Shown here: positions 25,305-34,178 of the stretch, in pieces
Layout of the letters: every line of letters begins with the position of its first letter
Numbering within the stretch: the first letter of the stretch is position 1
NCBI GenBank assembly: GCA_947165815.1
Contig: CAMVBZ010000003.1
Coordinates: 1 to 51,160 of the forward strand
Reading direction: 5' to 3'
DNA length: 51,160 nucleotides
From: an uncultured Clostridia bacterium
GTDB taxonomy: Bacteria > Bacillota > Clostridia > Christensenellales > CAG-917
Position numbers and translations under genes: made by a program
The notes under the pieces: model-generated
Told to the model about the DNA's origin: nothing
Database searches by the model: none
What the model saw: only the letters and a program-made list of their open reading frames with translations

Positions 25305-27935
25305 TTATTTATCCTCAACTTCTCTCTTTAAATCTTGTAAGATTGTGAGAGCTTGTACAGGAGTTATGTTGTTTACATCTATATCTTTAATTATGTCTCT
25401 AATCTTGTCTTGTTCTGGAGTATCGAACAAATTAATTTGTTCAGTCTTAGAATTCTTTCCAGCAACTGAGATTAATAATGAGTTTGTATCTCTGTCTTTA
25501 GACTCGGCTTCAAGTTTCTTCATAATAGTCTTTGCATTGTCTACAACTTCTTTCTTAACACCTGCTAAAGATGCAACTTCAATACCGAAACTACGAGATG
25601 CACCACCACGAACAATCTTATGTAAGAAGATTATTGTGTCTGATGTTTCTCTAACTAATACTCTATAATTCTTTACGCCTTCTAATCCCTCTAATTCTGT
25701 AAGTTCATGGAAATGCGTAGCAAATAACGTTTTTGCTCTTAAATTCTTTGTAATGTACTCTAGAGCAGCCCAGGCAATAGAAAGTCCATCAAAGGTTGAC
25801 GTTCCTCTTCCAATTTCATCTAATATTAAAAGTGAATTTGGTGTTGCATAGTTTAAAATAGTAGCAACTTCTATCATTTCTACCATAAAGGTAGATTGTC
25901 CACCGGAAAGATCATCACTCGCTCCAATTCTTGTAAAGATTCTATCTGTTAAAGCAATCTCTGCACTCTCAGCTGGAACAAAACTTCCAATGTGTGCCAT
26001 TAAAACTATTAGAGCAACTTGTCTCATATATGTACTCTTACCGGCCATATTAGGTCCAGTAATAACCATCGTTCTATTCTCATCTGAATCTAAAGATGTG
26101 TCATTTGGTACATATTGTCCTTTTTCTAATAATTGCTCTACAACAGGATGTCTTCCACCAACAATATTAATTCCTTTAATCTTCTTGTTCATTATTGGAC
26201 GTGAGTACTTATTAGACGCTGCAACCTGAGATAGCGATAGGATTGAATCCAATATACCAATTGCCCTTGCCGTTGTTTGTAGCTCGTTTAGGACTTTGTA
26301 AAGCATACTTTTGAGTTCTTCAAAAATAGATAATTCTATTTTCATTGCATTTTCATCTGCAGAAAGTATCTTATCCTCTATTTCTTTAAGTTCTGGAGTT
26401 ATAAATCTTTCTCCTCCAACTAAGGTTTGTTTTCTAATGTACTCTAGTGGTACTTTATCCTTGAAGGAGTTGCTAACTTCGATATAATATCCAAAGACTT
26501 TGTTGTATCCAACTTTAAGTGTCTTAATACCAGTTTTCTCTTTTTCTGTGTTTTCTAAGTTTAGTAGCCAATCCTTTCCAACATTCTTAATGTCTCTTAA
26601 TTCGTCTAATTCTATAGAATATCCTCTCTTTATGAACCCACCAAGTTTGAAGTTTGCAGGCATATCTCTATCTAATGCTTTTGCAAGAGTTTTGCACTCA
26701 TCCTTTAAAACATGGATATTTGCATTGATTTTCTTAACTAGACTTGCATTAGATCCTGTAATACTTGCTTTAATATCTGGAAGAATTGCTAGTGTGTCTC
26801 CAATTGCTAACAAATCCTTTGGATTTGCATTTCCATATGCGATACGTCCAGCAAGTCTTTCTAGGTCTCTAAAGTCTGATAATGTTGCTCTTATACTCTC
26901 TCTAACTGGTTTGTTTTCTATAAACAACTCAACTGCATCTAATCTAGCGTTAATTTCATTTATGTCTTGCAATGGTTGCTCTATCCATCTTTTTATAGTT
27001 CTTGCACCAACTGCAGTTACAGTCTTGTCTATAACGTTTATTAAAGATCCTTGTCTCTTTCCATCTTTTGCTCTAGATGTAAGCTCTAAATTTCTTCTAG
27101 TTGCTTGGTCTAGAATCATGAAGGAATTGTCTTTAATATATGTAAGCTTGTTAATGTGTGCCATTGCTCTCTTTTGAGTTTGGAATAAATATTCCATTAA
27201 ACCACCAGAAGCAGAAATTGCACATTTCTTATCTTTACATTCAAATGCGTCTAAGGTTACTACATTTAAAAGTGATGTGAGTTTCTTAAGTGCGTATTCA
27301 TAATCATAAGCAAATTCATGATAACATCTACACTTCATTCCGTTATTCTTAAAGAAATCAAGTGTGTAATAGATTCTTGCAAAATGGTCATTAGAAATAA
27401 CTTCTTCAGGCCTTATTGTGCCAAGAATGTCTGAAAGTCTATCTAAATAATTTGCTCCTTCATATTCGTAAAGATTGAATTCACCTGTAGAAATATCCGT
27501 CCAGGCAATTCCAAAAGTTGTGTCATTTGTATATACAGATGCGAGGTAATTTGATGATTTTTCGTCTAATATGTCTTCTTCCATTACGGTTCCAGGAGTT
27601 ACAACACGGACTACATCTCTTTCTACTAATCCTTTAGCAGTTGCTGGATCTTCTATTTGTTCACAAATAGCAACTCTGTATCCGTTCTCTATTAGCTTTC
27701 TAATATAAGTGTCTACAGCATGGAATGGAACTCCTGCCATAGGTGCTCTTTGCTCTAGCCCACAGTCTTTTCCTGTTAATACTAAATCTAGAACCTTAGA
27801 TGCTTCTTCTGCATCTTCAAAGAACATCTCATAAAAGTCTCCAACTCTAAAGAACATAATACAATCTGGGTATTGTTCCTTCATTTCAAAATATTTTCTC
27901 ATCATTGGAGAGATTTTAGACATATCTATATTCAT
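25305..27935 (-). CDS. mutS: DNA mismatch repair protein MutS
   Basis: The 876-residue protein recognises mismatches. The mismatch-reading motif GDFYEMF is in domain I, Walker A is at about 627-634 (GPNMAGKS), Walker B near 705 (LDEIGRG) and FATHFHELTE after it. QINLF at about 833-837 looks like a beta-clamp binding motif. The frame is open back to a TTG at 27959, but that would overlap miaB. The ATG at 27935 lies just behind a GAGG site and begins MNIDMSKISPMMRKY, the usual MutS N terminus. Confidence 0.96.
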   Translation of the reverse strand: MNIDMSKISPMMRKYFEMKEQYPDCIMFFRVGDFYEMFFEDAEEASKVLDLVLTGKDCGLEQRAPMAGVPFHAVDTYIRKLIENGYRVAICEQIEDPATAKGLVERDVVRVVTPGTVMEEDILDEKSSNYLASVYTNDTTFGIAWTDISTGEFNLYEYEGANYLDRLSDILGTIRPEEVISNDHFARIYYTLDFFKNNGMKCRCYHEFAYDYEYALKKLTSLLNVVTLDAFECKDKKCAISASGGLMEYLFQTQKRAMAHINKLTYIKDNSFMILDQATRRNLELTSRAKDGKRQGSLINVIDKTVTAVGARTIKRWIEQPLQDINEINARLDAVELFIENKPVRESIRATLSDFRDLERLAGRIAYGNANPKDLLAIGDTLAILPDIKASITGSNASLVKKINANIHVLKDECKTLAKALDRDMPANFKLGGFIKRGYSIELDELRDIKNVGKDWLLNLENTEKEKTGIKTLKVGYNKVFGYYIEVSNSFKDKVPLEYIRKQTLVGGERFITPELKEIEDKILSADENAMKIELSIFEELKSMLYKVLNELQTTARAIGILDSILSLSQVAASNKYSRPIMNKKIKGINIVGGRHPVVEQLLEKGQYVPNDTSLDSDENRTMVITGPNMAGKSTYMRQVALIVLMAHIGSFVPAESAEIALTDRIFTRIGASDDLSGGQSTFMVEMIEVATILNYATPNSLLILDEIGRGTSTFDGLSIAWAALEYITKNLRAKTLFATHFHELTELEGLEGVKNYRVLVRETSDTIIFLHKIVRGGASRSFGIEVASLAGVKKEVVDNAKTIMKKLEAESKDRDTNSLLISVAGKNSKTEQINLFDTPEQDKIRDIIKDIDVNNITPVQALTILQDLKREVEDK

Positions 27936-27942
27936 CTTTACC

Positions 27943-29280
27943 TCACTCCTTCTTGCCAAATAATGATGCAGACTTGGATTGTTCTATTCTTACATTAAAG
28001 AATTGTCCTACATCTTCTTTGGTTCCACCAAAGTTTACAAGTCTTCCACTTTCCGTTCTTCCACAAACCATTCCATCTAGTTTTGGTGCTACGTCTTCAG
28101 CAAGAACTCTATATACATTACCAACATACTCGTTGGATAATTCTTTTGTTATCTTGTTTTGGAGTTTAATAAGCTCTCCAATTCTTCTCTTTTTAATCTC
28201 ATATGGAATCTGTTCCATACTTGCAGCTGGTGTTCCTTGTCTTGGAGAATAAATAAATGTGAAAGCATTTGAATATCTTACTTGCTCTACTAAATCCATT
28301 GTATCTTTAAAGTCTTCCTCTGTTTCCGTAGGAAAACCAACCATAATATCTGATGTAATTCCAATATCTGGCATCGCTTTTCTAAGCATTTCTATTAAAG
28401 AAAAATATTTTTCTCTTGTATAATGCCTATTCATGTCCTTTAAGACTTTGTTGGATCCAGATTGAACTGGAAGATGGATGTTATTACATATTCTCTTGGA
28501 TGAAGCCATTGCCTCTACAACATCCTCTGTTAAGTCTTTTGGATGATTGGTCATGAATCTTAAACGGAAATCATAATCTAGTGCACCTACTTCTTTTAGA
28601 AGATTTGCAAAATTAGTGTGTCCATCTTTTAAATCATTTCCATAAGAGTTGACGTTTTGGCCCAAAAGTGTGATTTCTTTATATCCTTCATCTAAACATC
28701 TTCTAACTTCATCTACAATTGCATCCATAGGACGAGATAATTCTCTTCCTCTTACATATGGAACAATACAGTATGTGCAGAAGTTGTTGCAGCCATAAAT
28801 AATGTTTACCCAAGCATTAGGATATGAGGTTCTTGTAACAGGTATTTTGTCATCTGTTTCAAGATAATCTTGAACCATTTCTTGAGACATATATTTATAC
28901 TTTTTTTCTTTTTTTCGTGATTCTAACACGTTAAAAATGGCTTCTTTGAGTTGATCTAGGTTCCTTGTTCCTAGCACAATATCCACATATGGATATTTCT
29001 GTTTTAGAAGTGCATCATAACCTTCTTGTTGAGTCATACAACCAACTACAGCAACTATCATATCCTTTTTGTTTTTCTTCTCTGTCTTAACAACACCGAG
29101 GTTTCCAAAGATATGTTTTTCTGCAGTATCTCTAATACAGCAAGTATTGAAAACATAAATATCTGGGATAGTATCTCCAGCTTCTTTATATCCTAGTTCT
29201 TCTAGAATACCTGCGATTTTTTCACTTTCATGGACGTTCATTTGACATCCATAAGTCATTACTTTGTACAACTTATCCAT
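27943..29280 (-). CDS. miaB: tRNA-2-methylthio-N6-dimethylallyladenosine synthase
   Basis: This 445-residue radical-SAM methylthiotransferase acts on i6A37. The N-terminal UPF0004 domain has cluster ligands C12, C47 and C81. The radical-SAM motif YGCNNFCTYC supplies C164, C168 and C171, and a TRAM domain ends the protein (about 375-440). It overlaps thiI by one base (TAATG) and is followed seven bases later by mutS. Together with MiaA, encoded in the same operon, it would complete ms2i6A. Confidence 0.97.
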   Translation of the reverse strand: MDKLYKVMTYGCQMNVHESEKIAGILEELGYKEAGDTIPDIYVFNTCCIRDTAEKHIFGNLGVVKTEKKNKKDMIVAVVGCMTQQEGYDALLKQKYPYVDIVLGTRNLDQLKEAIFNVLESRKKEKKYKYMSQEMVQDYLETDDKIPVTRTSYPNAWVNIIYGCNNFCTYCIVPYVRGRELSRPMDAIVDEVRRCLDEGYKEITLLGQNVNSYGNDLKDGHTNFANLLKEVGALDYDFRLRFMTNHPKDLTEDVVEAMASSKRICNNIHLPVQSGSNKVLKDMNRHYTREKYFSLIEMLRKAMPDIGITSDIMVGFPTETEEDFKDTMDLVEQVRYSNAFTFIYSPRQGTPAASMEQIPYEIKKRRIGELIKLQNKITKELSNEYVGNVYRVLAEDVAPKLDGMVCGRTESGRLVNFGGTKEDVGQFFNVRIEQSKSASLFGKKE

Positions 29281-30464
29281 TATAATACTTCCATTTCATC
29301 TAATGCTTTTTGCATTAGTTCTTCTGCGTTTTCTATGTTCTTCTCTACTTTTTCTACGTAATCTAACTTTGGACGAATTGCTGGTTGCTTTGGAAGGAAT
29401 ATGGTACAACAATCTTCATATGGAAGAATGGATGTCTCAAATGTACCTATCTTTCTAGCAATTGCCATTATTTCTTCTTTGTCCATACCAATTAAAGGTC
29501 TAAATACAGGAGTTGTTGTAACTGCATTTGTACATGTAATACTTTGTACAGTTTGAGATGCAACTTGTCCTAAGGATTCTCCAGTTATAATTGCACCACA
29601 CTTTTCTCTCTTTGCAACTTCCGTAGCTATTCTCATCATGAATCTTCTCATAATGGTAATCATTAATTCAGCTGGACATTTTTCGTGTATTGCAACTTGA
29701 ATGTCTGTAAAGTTAACAACATACATCTTAATTGGTGTTGCATATTTAGAAACAATGTTTCTAAGTTCAACTACTTTTTCCTTTGCTTTCTCAGATGTGT
29801 ATGGAGGTGATGCAAAGTGTATTGCTATGAGTTTCATTCCTCTCTTTGCCATCATATATGTAGCAACTGGTGAGTCTATTCCACCAGAAATAAGAACTAA
29901 TCCTTTATCTGAACATCCAACAGGAAGTCCACCAGGTCCAGGAATAACACCACAATATACAAATGCTTTTCCGTTTTCTCTAATGTCTACAAAGAACTCA
30001 AAGTCATGATTATCTAAATCTACCTTGAAATTTGGTATTGCTCTTAAAATATCTCCAGCAACAAATGCAGCAATTTCAGCAGAGTTCATTTTTAACTTCT
30101 TGTCTGCTCTTTTAACAGTTACTCTAAAGCTTGGATCTTTTTTGTATGTGCTCTCTACTGTTTCTACTGCAAGTTGAACTAGTGCTTTTCTAATATCTGC
30201 ATAGTTTTCTTCTTCGTTTGTTGGAACCTTTTGTCCAATAGAAATAGAATAAACACCAAAGACTTTAATAATCTTGTCTACAAGTTCATCCTCTATTGCC
30301 AAATCATAGTTTTCTATGAAATATCTTCCTTGAGATTTTGTGAAGGTATAATTTAATCCTTCAAGAGAATCTTTTATATTGTGTATAAGTAAACTCTCAA
30401 AATAATCTCTGTTTTTTCCTTTTAGGAAAATTTCACCATATCTAATAATAATTACTCTTTCCAT
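29280..30464 (-). CDS. thiI: tRNA 4-thiouridine synthase ThiI (no rhodanese domain)
   Basis: The 394-residue protein has an N-terminal ferredoxin-like and THUMP region (about 1-165), then the PP-loop SGGIDSP (193-199) of the AANH domain. It ends without the C-terminal rhodanese domain of E. coli ThiI, as usual in Firmicutes, where a dedicated cysteine desulfurase delivers sulfur directly. That partner is encoded seven bases upstream. It makes s4U8 in tRNA and possibly thiamine thiazole sulfur. Confidence 0.95.
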   Translation of the reverse strand: MERVIIIRYGEIFLKGKNRDYFESLLIHNIKDSLEGLNYTFTKSQGRYFIENYDLAIEDELVDKIIKVFGVYSISIGQKVPTNEEENYADIRKALVQLAVETVESTYKKDPSFRVTVKRADKKLKMNSAEIAAFVAGDILRAIPNFKVDLDNHDFEFFVDIRENGKAFVYCGVIPGPGGLPVGCSDKGLVLISGGIDSPVATYMMAKRGMKLIAIHFASPPYTSEKAKEKVVELRNIVSKYATPIKMYVVNFTDIQVAIHEKCPAELMITIMRRFMMRIATEVAKREKCGAIITGESLGQVASQTVQSITCTNAVTTTPVFRPLIGMDKEEIMAIARKIGTFETSILPYEDCCTIFLPKQPAIRPKLDYVEKVEKNIENAEELMQKALDEMEVL

Positions 30465-30471
30465 CTATCTC

Positions 30472-31611
30472 CTATATTCTGCCAATTCTACATAGAGTTT
30501 CCCACTCTTTTTTGGCAGCTTCTACAACTTTTTCTATTTCATCTGGCATATTGAATTCAGATACGCTGAACCTTATAATGCCGTCTCTGTGGTCGTCATC
30601 AAGTTTTAATAATTTCTTGAACCTACTCTCATGATGAGAAGAACAAGCAGATCCAATTCCACATAAAATCCCATACTTTTCAAGTGTGTGTAAAAGTACT
30701 TCACCTCTAACCTTTGGGAATGCCACAGTTAATATATTTCCACATCCATTTTCAGGTGTAATAATCTTTAGATTATCTATGTTTTCAAGCAATTCTTTCT
30801 TCAATCTTTCTATATAAAAAGAAGTTTTGGATATGTTTGCTTCAAATCTATCATTATTTATCTCAACAGCCTTCTTAAATGCCATTACTAATGCAGTTGG
30901 CTCTGTTCCTGAACGATATCCCTTTTCTTGGCCACCACCAAATATGAGAGGTTTTACGCTTACACCTTTCTTTATGAATAATGCACCAATTCCTTTTGGA
31001 CCATGAATCTTGTGTCCAGATATGGAATAAAGGTCTACTCCTAAACTTCTTAAGTTTACAGGAATCTTTTCAAAGGCTTGTACACCATCTGAATGGAATA
31101 TGGCTTTAGGATTAACTCTTTTAACAATACGAACAAGTTTTGCGATATCGTTTACTGCACCAGTTTCATTGGATACATGCATTATGGATACTAATTCTGT
31201 TTGTGGTGTTACCAATTTTTCAAACTCTTCTATGTTAATAGAACCATCTGGATTAATTGGTGCAAATACAACATCATATCCAAGCTCTTGTAATTGCTTT
31301 GCTGAATTATTTATGGCATCATGTTCTCCACCACCAACAATAACTCTGCATCCTTTTTTCTTCTTTGTGCAGAATAACGCCGTATTGTCTGCCTCAGAAC
31401 CACCAGATAAGAAAATCAAATCTCCCTCTGGAGCATTAAGACTCTTCTTTATATATTCTCTTGCAGCATTAAGTTCTACAAAAACATCAACAGATGGCTT
31501 GTATAATGCAGATGGGTTAAAGTAGTTCTCTTCGTTGAACTTTCTTATCTCATCTAAACACTCCGAATATGCCTTCGTTGTGGCTGCATTGTCTAAATAA
31601 ATGTAATCCAT
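30472..31611 (-). CDS. Cysteine desulfurase, ThiI-associated
   Basis: This 379-residue class V aminotransferase-fold enzyme removes sulfur from cysteine. YLDNAATT opens the protein, SGHKIHGPKGIGALF carries the PLP lysine, and GIGSACSSHHESRFKK carries the catalytic Cys. The short active loop fits the NifZ/IscS partners of ThiI rather than SufS. I start at the ATG at 31611, one base after the previous gene's stop and behind AAGGAA; an upstream ATG at 31632 would overlap that gene. This is one of two cysteine desulfurases in the window. Confidence 0.93.
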   Translation of the reverse strand: MDYIYLDNAATTKAYSECLDEIRKFNEENYFNPSALYKPSVDVFVELNAAREYIKKSLNAPEGDLIFLSGGSEADNTALFCTKKKKGCRVIVGGGEHDAINNSAKQLQELGYDVVFAPINPDGSINIEEFEKLVTPQTELVSIMHVSNETGAVNDIAKLVRIVKRVNPKAIFHSDGVQAFEKIPVNLRSLGVDLYSISGHKIHGPKGIGALFIKKGVSVKPLIFGGGQEKGYRSGTEPTALVMAFKKAVEINNDRFEANISKTSFYIERLKKELLENIDNLKIITPENGCGNILTVAFPKVRGEVLLHTLEKYGILCGIGSACSSHHESRFKKLLKLDDDHRDGIIRFSVSEFNMPDEIEKVVEAAKKEWETLCRIGRI

Positions 31612-31612
31612 T

Positions 31613-32113
31613 CTATATTCCTTTTCTTCCATTTATGTACATTTTTATTAGCGAGTCTAAATATGTGTCTGGTGAGAATAATAATCTCTTATTCTCATTC
31701 ATTTCTTTGAAAACTATTTGTTTTACGTTTGTTGCTTGTATATTAGGACAGGCAATTATGTCTCCCTTTTGAACAACATCCATAAATATTGAATAGTCCT
31801 CTATATCCTTTAACTCTAACATCAACATTCTACTTTGCTTTCTAACCATGTCTTCCTTGCTTATTACTAAACAAACATCGTCTATTGCATATGTAAATGC
31901 GAATGATCTTCTGTTATTTAAAACTATGAGTACAAATCCAGATGCAGCCAAAACTCCGAATCCTATGAACATTAATTTTGAAACATAGAATGCAGAAATT
32001 AAGAAACCTAGGGATAAAATCCCTAAAATAGTTCCAATTATACGCAATGAATTAGAATTGCGAGATGGATCTACTCTTTCTGTTTGGATGTAGTTTGGAT
32101 TTACCATACTCAT
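31613..32113 (-). CDS. Small membrane protein of unknown function
   Basis: The 166-residue product has a polar N terminus (about 24 residues), two adjacent hydrophobic segments (about 25-45 and 48-66) and a soluble C-terminal half with alternating hydrophobic strands. The layout, two helices then a small beta domain, recalls bacterial PH-like membrane proteins, but I recognise no family motif. Its ATG overlaps the mutS2 stop by four bases, and AAGGAA precedes it. Location in a repair/tRNA operon gives no clear clue. Confidence 0.7.
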   Translation of the reverse strand: MSMVNPNYIQTERVDPSRNSNSLRIIGTILGILSLGFLISAFYVSKLMFIGFGVLAASGFVLIVLNNRRSFAFTYAIDDVCLVISKEDMVRKQSRMLMLELKDIEDYSIFMDVVQKGDIIACPNIQATNVKQIVFKEMNENKRLLFSPDTYLDSLIKMYINGRKGI

Positions 32114-34176
32114 TTCTTTCCTTTTACTTTATAGAAGTCTCCTGCTTTCACTTTTGTATGAATCTTTCCAAGAGTTACTTCTGCATCTCCCTTTGGTGTG
32201 AGCTTTGTTAATACACCAACTTTGTCTAAAGATTTAACGTACACGTTATCTCCAACCTTTAAAGGTGTATTATCTATTTCTGTCTTAACTTCATTAACTG
32301 GTTCCTTTTCATATTCAGCAGCCATATTCTTGAGCTTAGACTTTAATGCCCATGCATCAAAGAGGTCCTTTTCTTTTATTTGAGGTTTTGAAAGTATTTC
32401 TTTTAATTGCTCTATGATTTCATCTGCTTCGTCAACAGACTTCTCTATAAGCTTCTTTGTCTCTTTTCTAATACTTTCATTTAGTTTTTCTTGTTTTGCT
32501 TTGAAAATCTGTTTTTCTTTTTCTGCATTTTCTCTCTCTATTGCAGCTTGCTCTCTATCTCCAATTGTATCTTGAAGAAGTTGTTCTGCTTTCTTTCTAG
32601 TTGCTTCAGCTGCAATTAAAACAGAGTCAAATTGCTTCTTTTCTTTAGAAAGTCTATTTCTAGCATCCTCTATAATCTCAGGATTCAATCCTAATTTGGA
32701 TGCAATATCTAATGCATTTGAAGAACCAATTGTGTTCATAACAAGCTTAAATGTTGGAGAAAGTGTCTTAATATCAAACTCCATAGATGCAGTAACTACT
32801 CCAGGAGTAATGAGTGCAAATTCTTTCAAATCATTAAAGTGTGATGTTACTAAAGAAACACAGTTTATCTTTAAGAGATAATTTACAATAGAAACAGCAA
32901 GTGCAGCACCTTCAGATGGATCTGTACCTGAACCCAATTCATCAAACAACACTAAGGATTTATCTGTAACCTTTGTGAATATATCACAAGTATTTACCAT
33001 ATGTGCTGAGAATGTGGATAAGGACTGCTCTATACTTTGCTCGTCTCCAATATCAGAGAAAACTCCATCAAACATAGAAATAGAAGATGTCTTAGCAGGA
33101 ACAAATAATCCAGATGCTGCCATCAATACAAATAAACCAACCATCTTAAGTGTTACAGTTTTTCCACCTGTGTTTGGTCCTGTTATTAAAAGCATTCTAT
33201 TACTATTCTTTCCAACTTCTAGAGATACTGGAACAACTTTCTTGGCTTTAATTAGTGGGTGTCTTCCTTCTCTAATGGATATTAATCCATTATCATTTAA
33301 GGATGGCTTATTTGCTTTCTGAGCGTGAGCAAGTTGTGCCTTAGCAAAGATAAGGTCTAAGTCCACAATATTTAAATACGTCCATTTGAGTTGCTCTACA
33401 AACGTTCTAACTCTATCTGTTAATCCTCTAAGAATTCTATCTATCTCTTTTTGTTCATCAAATTGTGCTTGTCTAAGGTCATTATTGAGTTCCACTACAA
33501 CTGTTGGTTCAATGTAAATTGTAGAACCAGATGCAGATTGGTCATGAACTAAACCATTGATTTGTCCCCTGTACTCATTCTTGACTGGAATTACATATCT
33601 ATCTTGTCTAACAGTTACGATACTATCTGAAAGCATCTTGGAATAAGTGTTGGAGTTGATATAACTTTGAAGTTTAACCTTAATGCTCTCGTTAATCTTT
33701 CTAATTCTTACACGAATTGATCTAAGTTCACTAGATGCATTATCTGATACCTCTGTCTCAGATAGGAAACTATTAGAAATAATATCTTCCACTTCTTTAT
33801 TGGCATAAAGATATGAAACTTTAGACATTAAAAGAGGTATATTTGGAACCTTTGTAATCTTTTCTATAATGTTTCTTGAAATTCTTAAACATCTTCCAAC
33901 TTCAATAAGTTCTGGAATAGATAAAGTTGCACCTTTTACAACTCTGCCTATTGCTTCGTTGATATCTACAACTTCAAAAGAAGGAGAAACTGAAATATCA
34001 AAAAGAACATGGTCTGCCTCAGCTGTATAATCTAACATACTTGTTGCTTCTGCTAAATCGTTTACAGGTCTGAGAGCAAGAGCTAGTTCCTTGCCACCTT
34101 TGGATTGTGCAAAAGTGGCTAGTTCTCCTAAAATTACATCATACTCTAATGTCTTTAATGACTTTTCATCAAACAT
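32110..34176 (-). CDS. mutS2: MutS2 protein lacking the Smr domain
   Basis: This 688-residue MutS2 has the typical core region 1-300, Walker A ITGPNTGGKT (331-340), Walker B LFDELGSG (410-417) and a coiled-coil region around 500-600. A KOW-like beta domain at about 630-688 closes the protein (VGDNVYVKSL and later). The C-terminal Smr nuclease domain that makes the usual protein about 780 residues is absent. The stop lies in a four-base overlap with the next gene, so this is a clean gene end. MutS2 acts on recombination intermediates or collided ribosomes in Bacillus; without Smr it could still bind and hydrolyse ATP. Confidence 0.93.
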   Translation of the reverse strand: MFDEKSLKTLEYDVILGELATFAQSKGGKELALALRPVNDLAEATSMLDYTAEADHVLFDISVSPSFEVVDINEAIGRVVKGATLSIPELIEVGRCLRISRNIIEKITKVPNIPLLMSKVSYLYANKEVEDIISNSFLSETEVSDNASSELRSIRVRIRKINESIKVKLQSYINSNTYSKMLSDSIVTVRQDRYVIPVKNEYRGQINGLVHDQSASGSTIYIEPTVVVELNNDLRQAQFDEQKEIDRILRGLTDRVRTFVEQLKWTYLNIVDLDLIFAKAQLAHAQKANKPSLNDNGLISIREGRHPLIKAKKVVPVSLEVGKNSNRMLLITGPNTGGKTVTLKMVGLFVLMAASGLFVPAKTSSISMFDGVFSDIGDEQSIEQSLSTFSAHMVNTCDIFTKVTDKSLVLFDELGSGTDPSEGAALAVSIVNYLLKINCVSLVTSHFNDLKEFALITPGVVTASMEFDIKTLSPTFKLVMNTIGSSNALDIASKLGLNPEIIEDARNRLSKEKKQFDSVLIAAEATRKKAEQLLQDTIGDREQAAIERENAEKEKQIFKAKQEKLNESIRKETKKLIEKSVDEADEIIEQLKEILSKPQIKEKDLFDAWALKSKLKNMAAEYEKEPVNEVKTEIDNTPLKVGDNVYVKSLDKVGVLTKLTPKGDAEVTLGKIHTKVKAGDFYKVKGKK

Positions 34177-34178
34177 AA

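Noticed and set aside
24573-25331. Long plus-strand open frame opposite mutL
   Set aside because: Antisense shadow of a well-supported gene, with no recognisable motif.
27936-27959. Longer mutS starting at a TTG
   Set aside because: It would overlap miaB, while the ATG at 27935 has a good ribosome site and the standard MutS N terminus.
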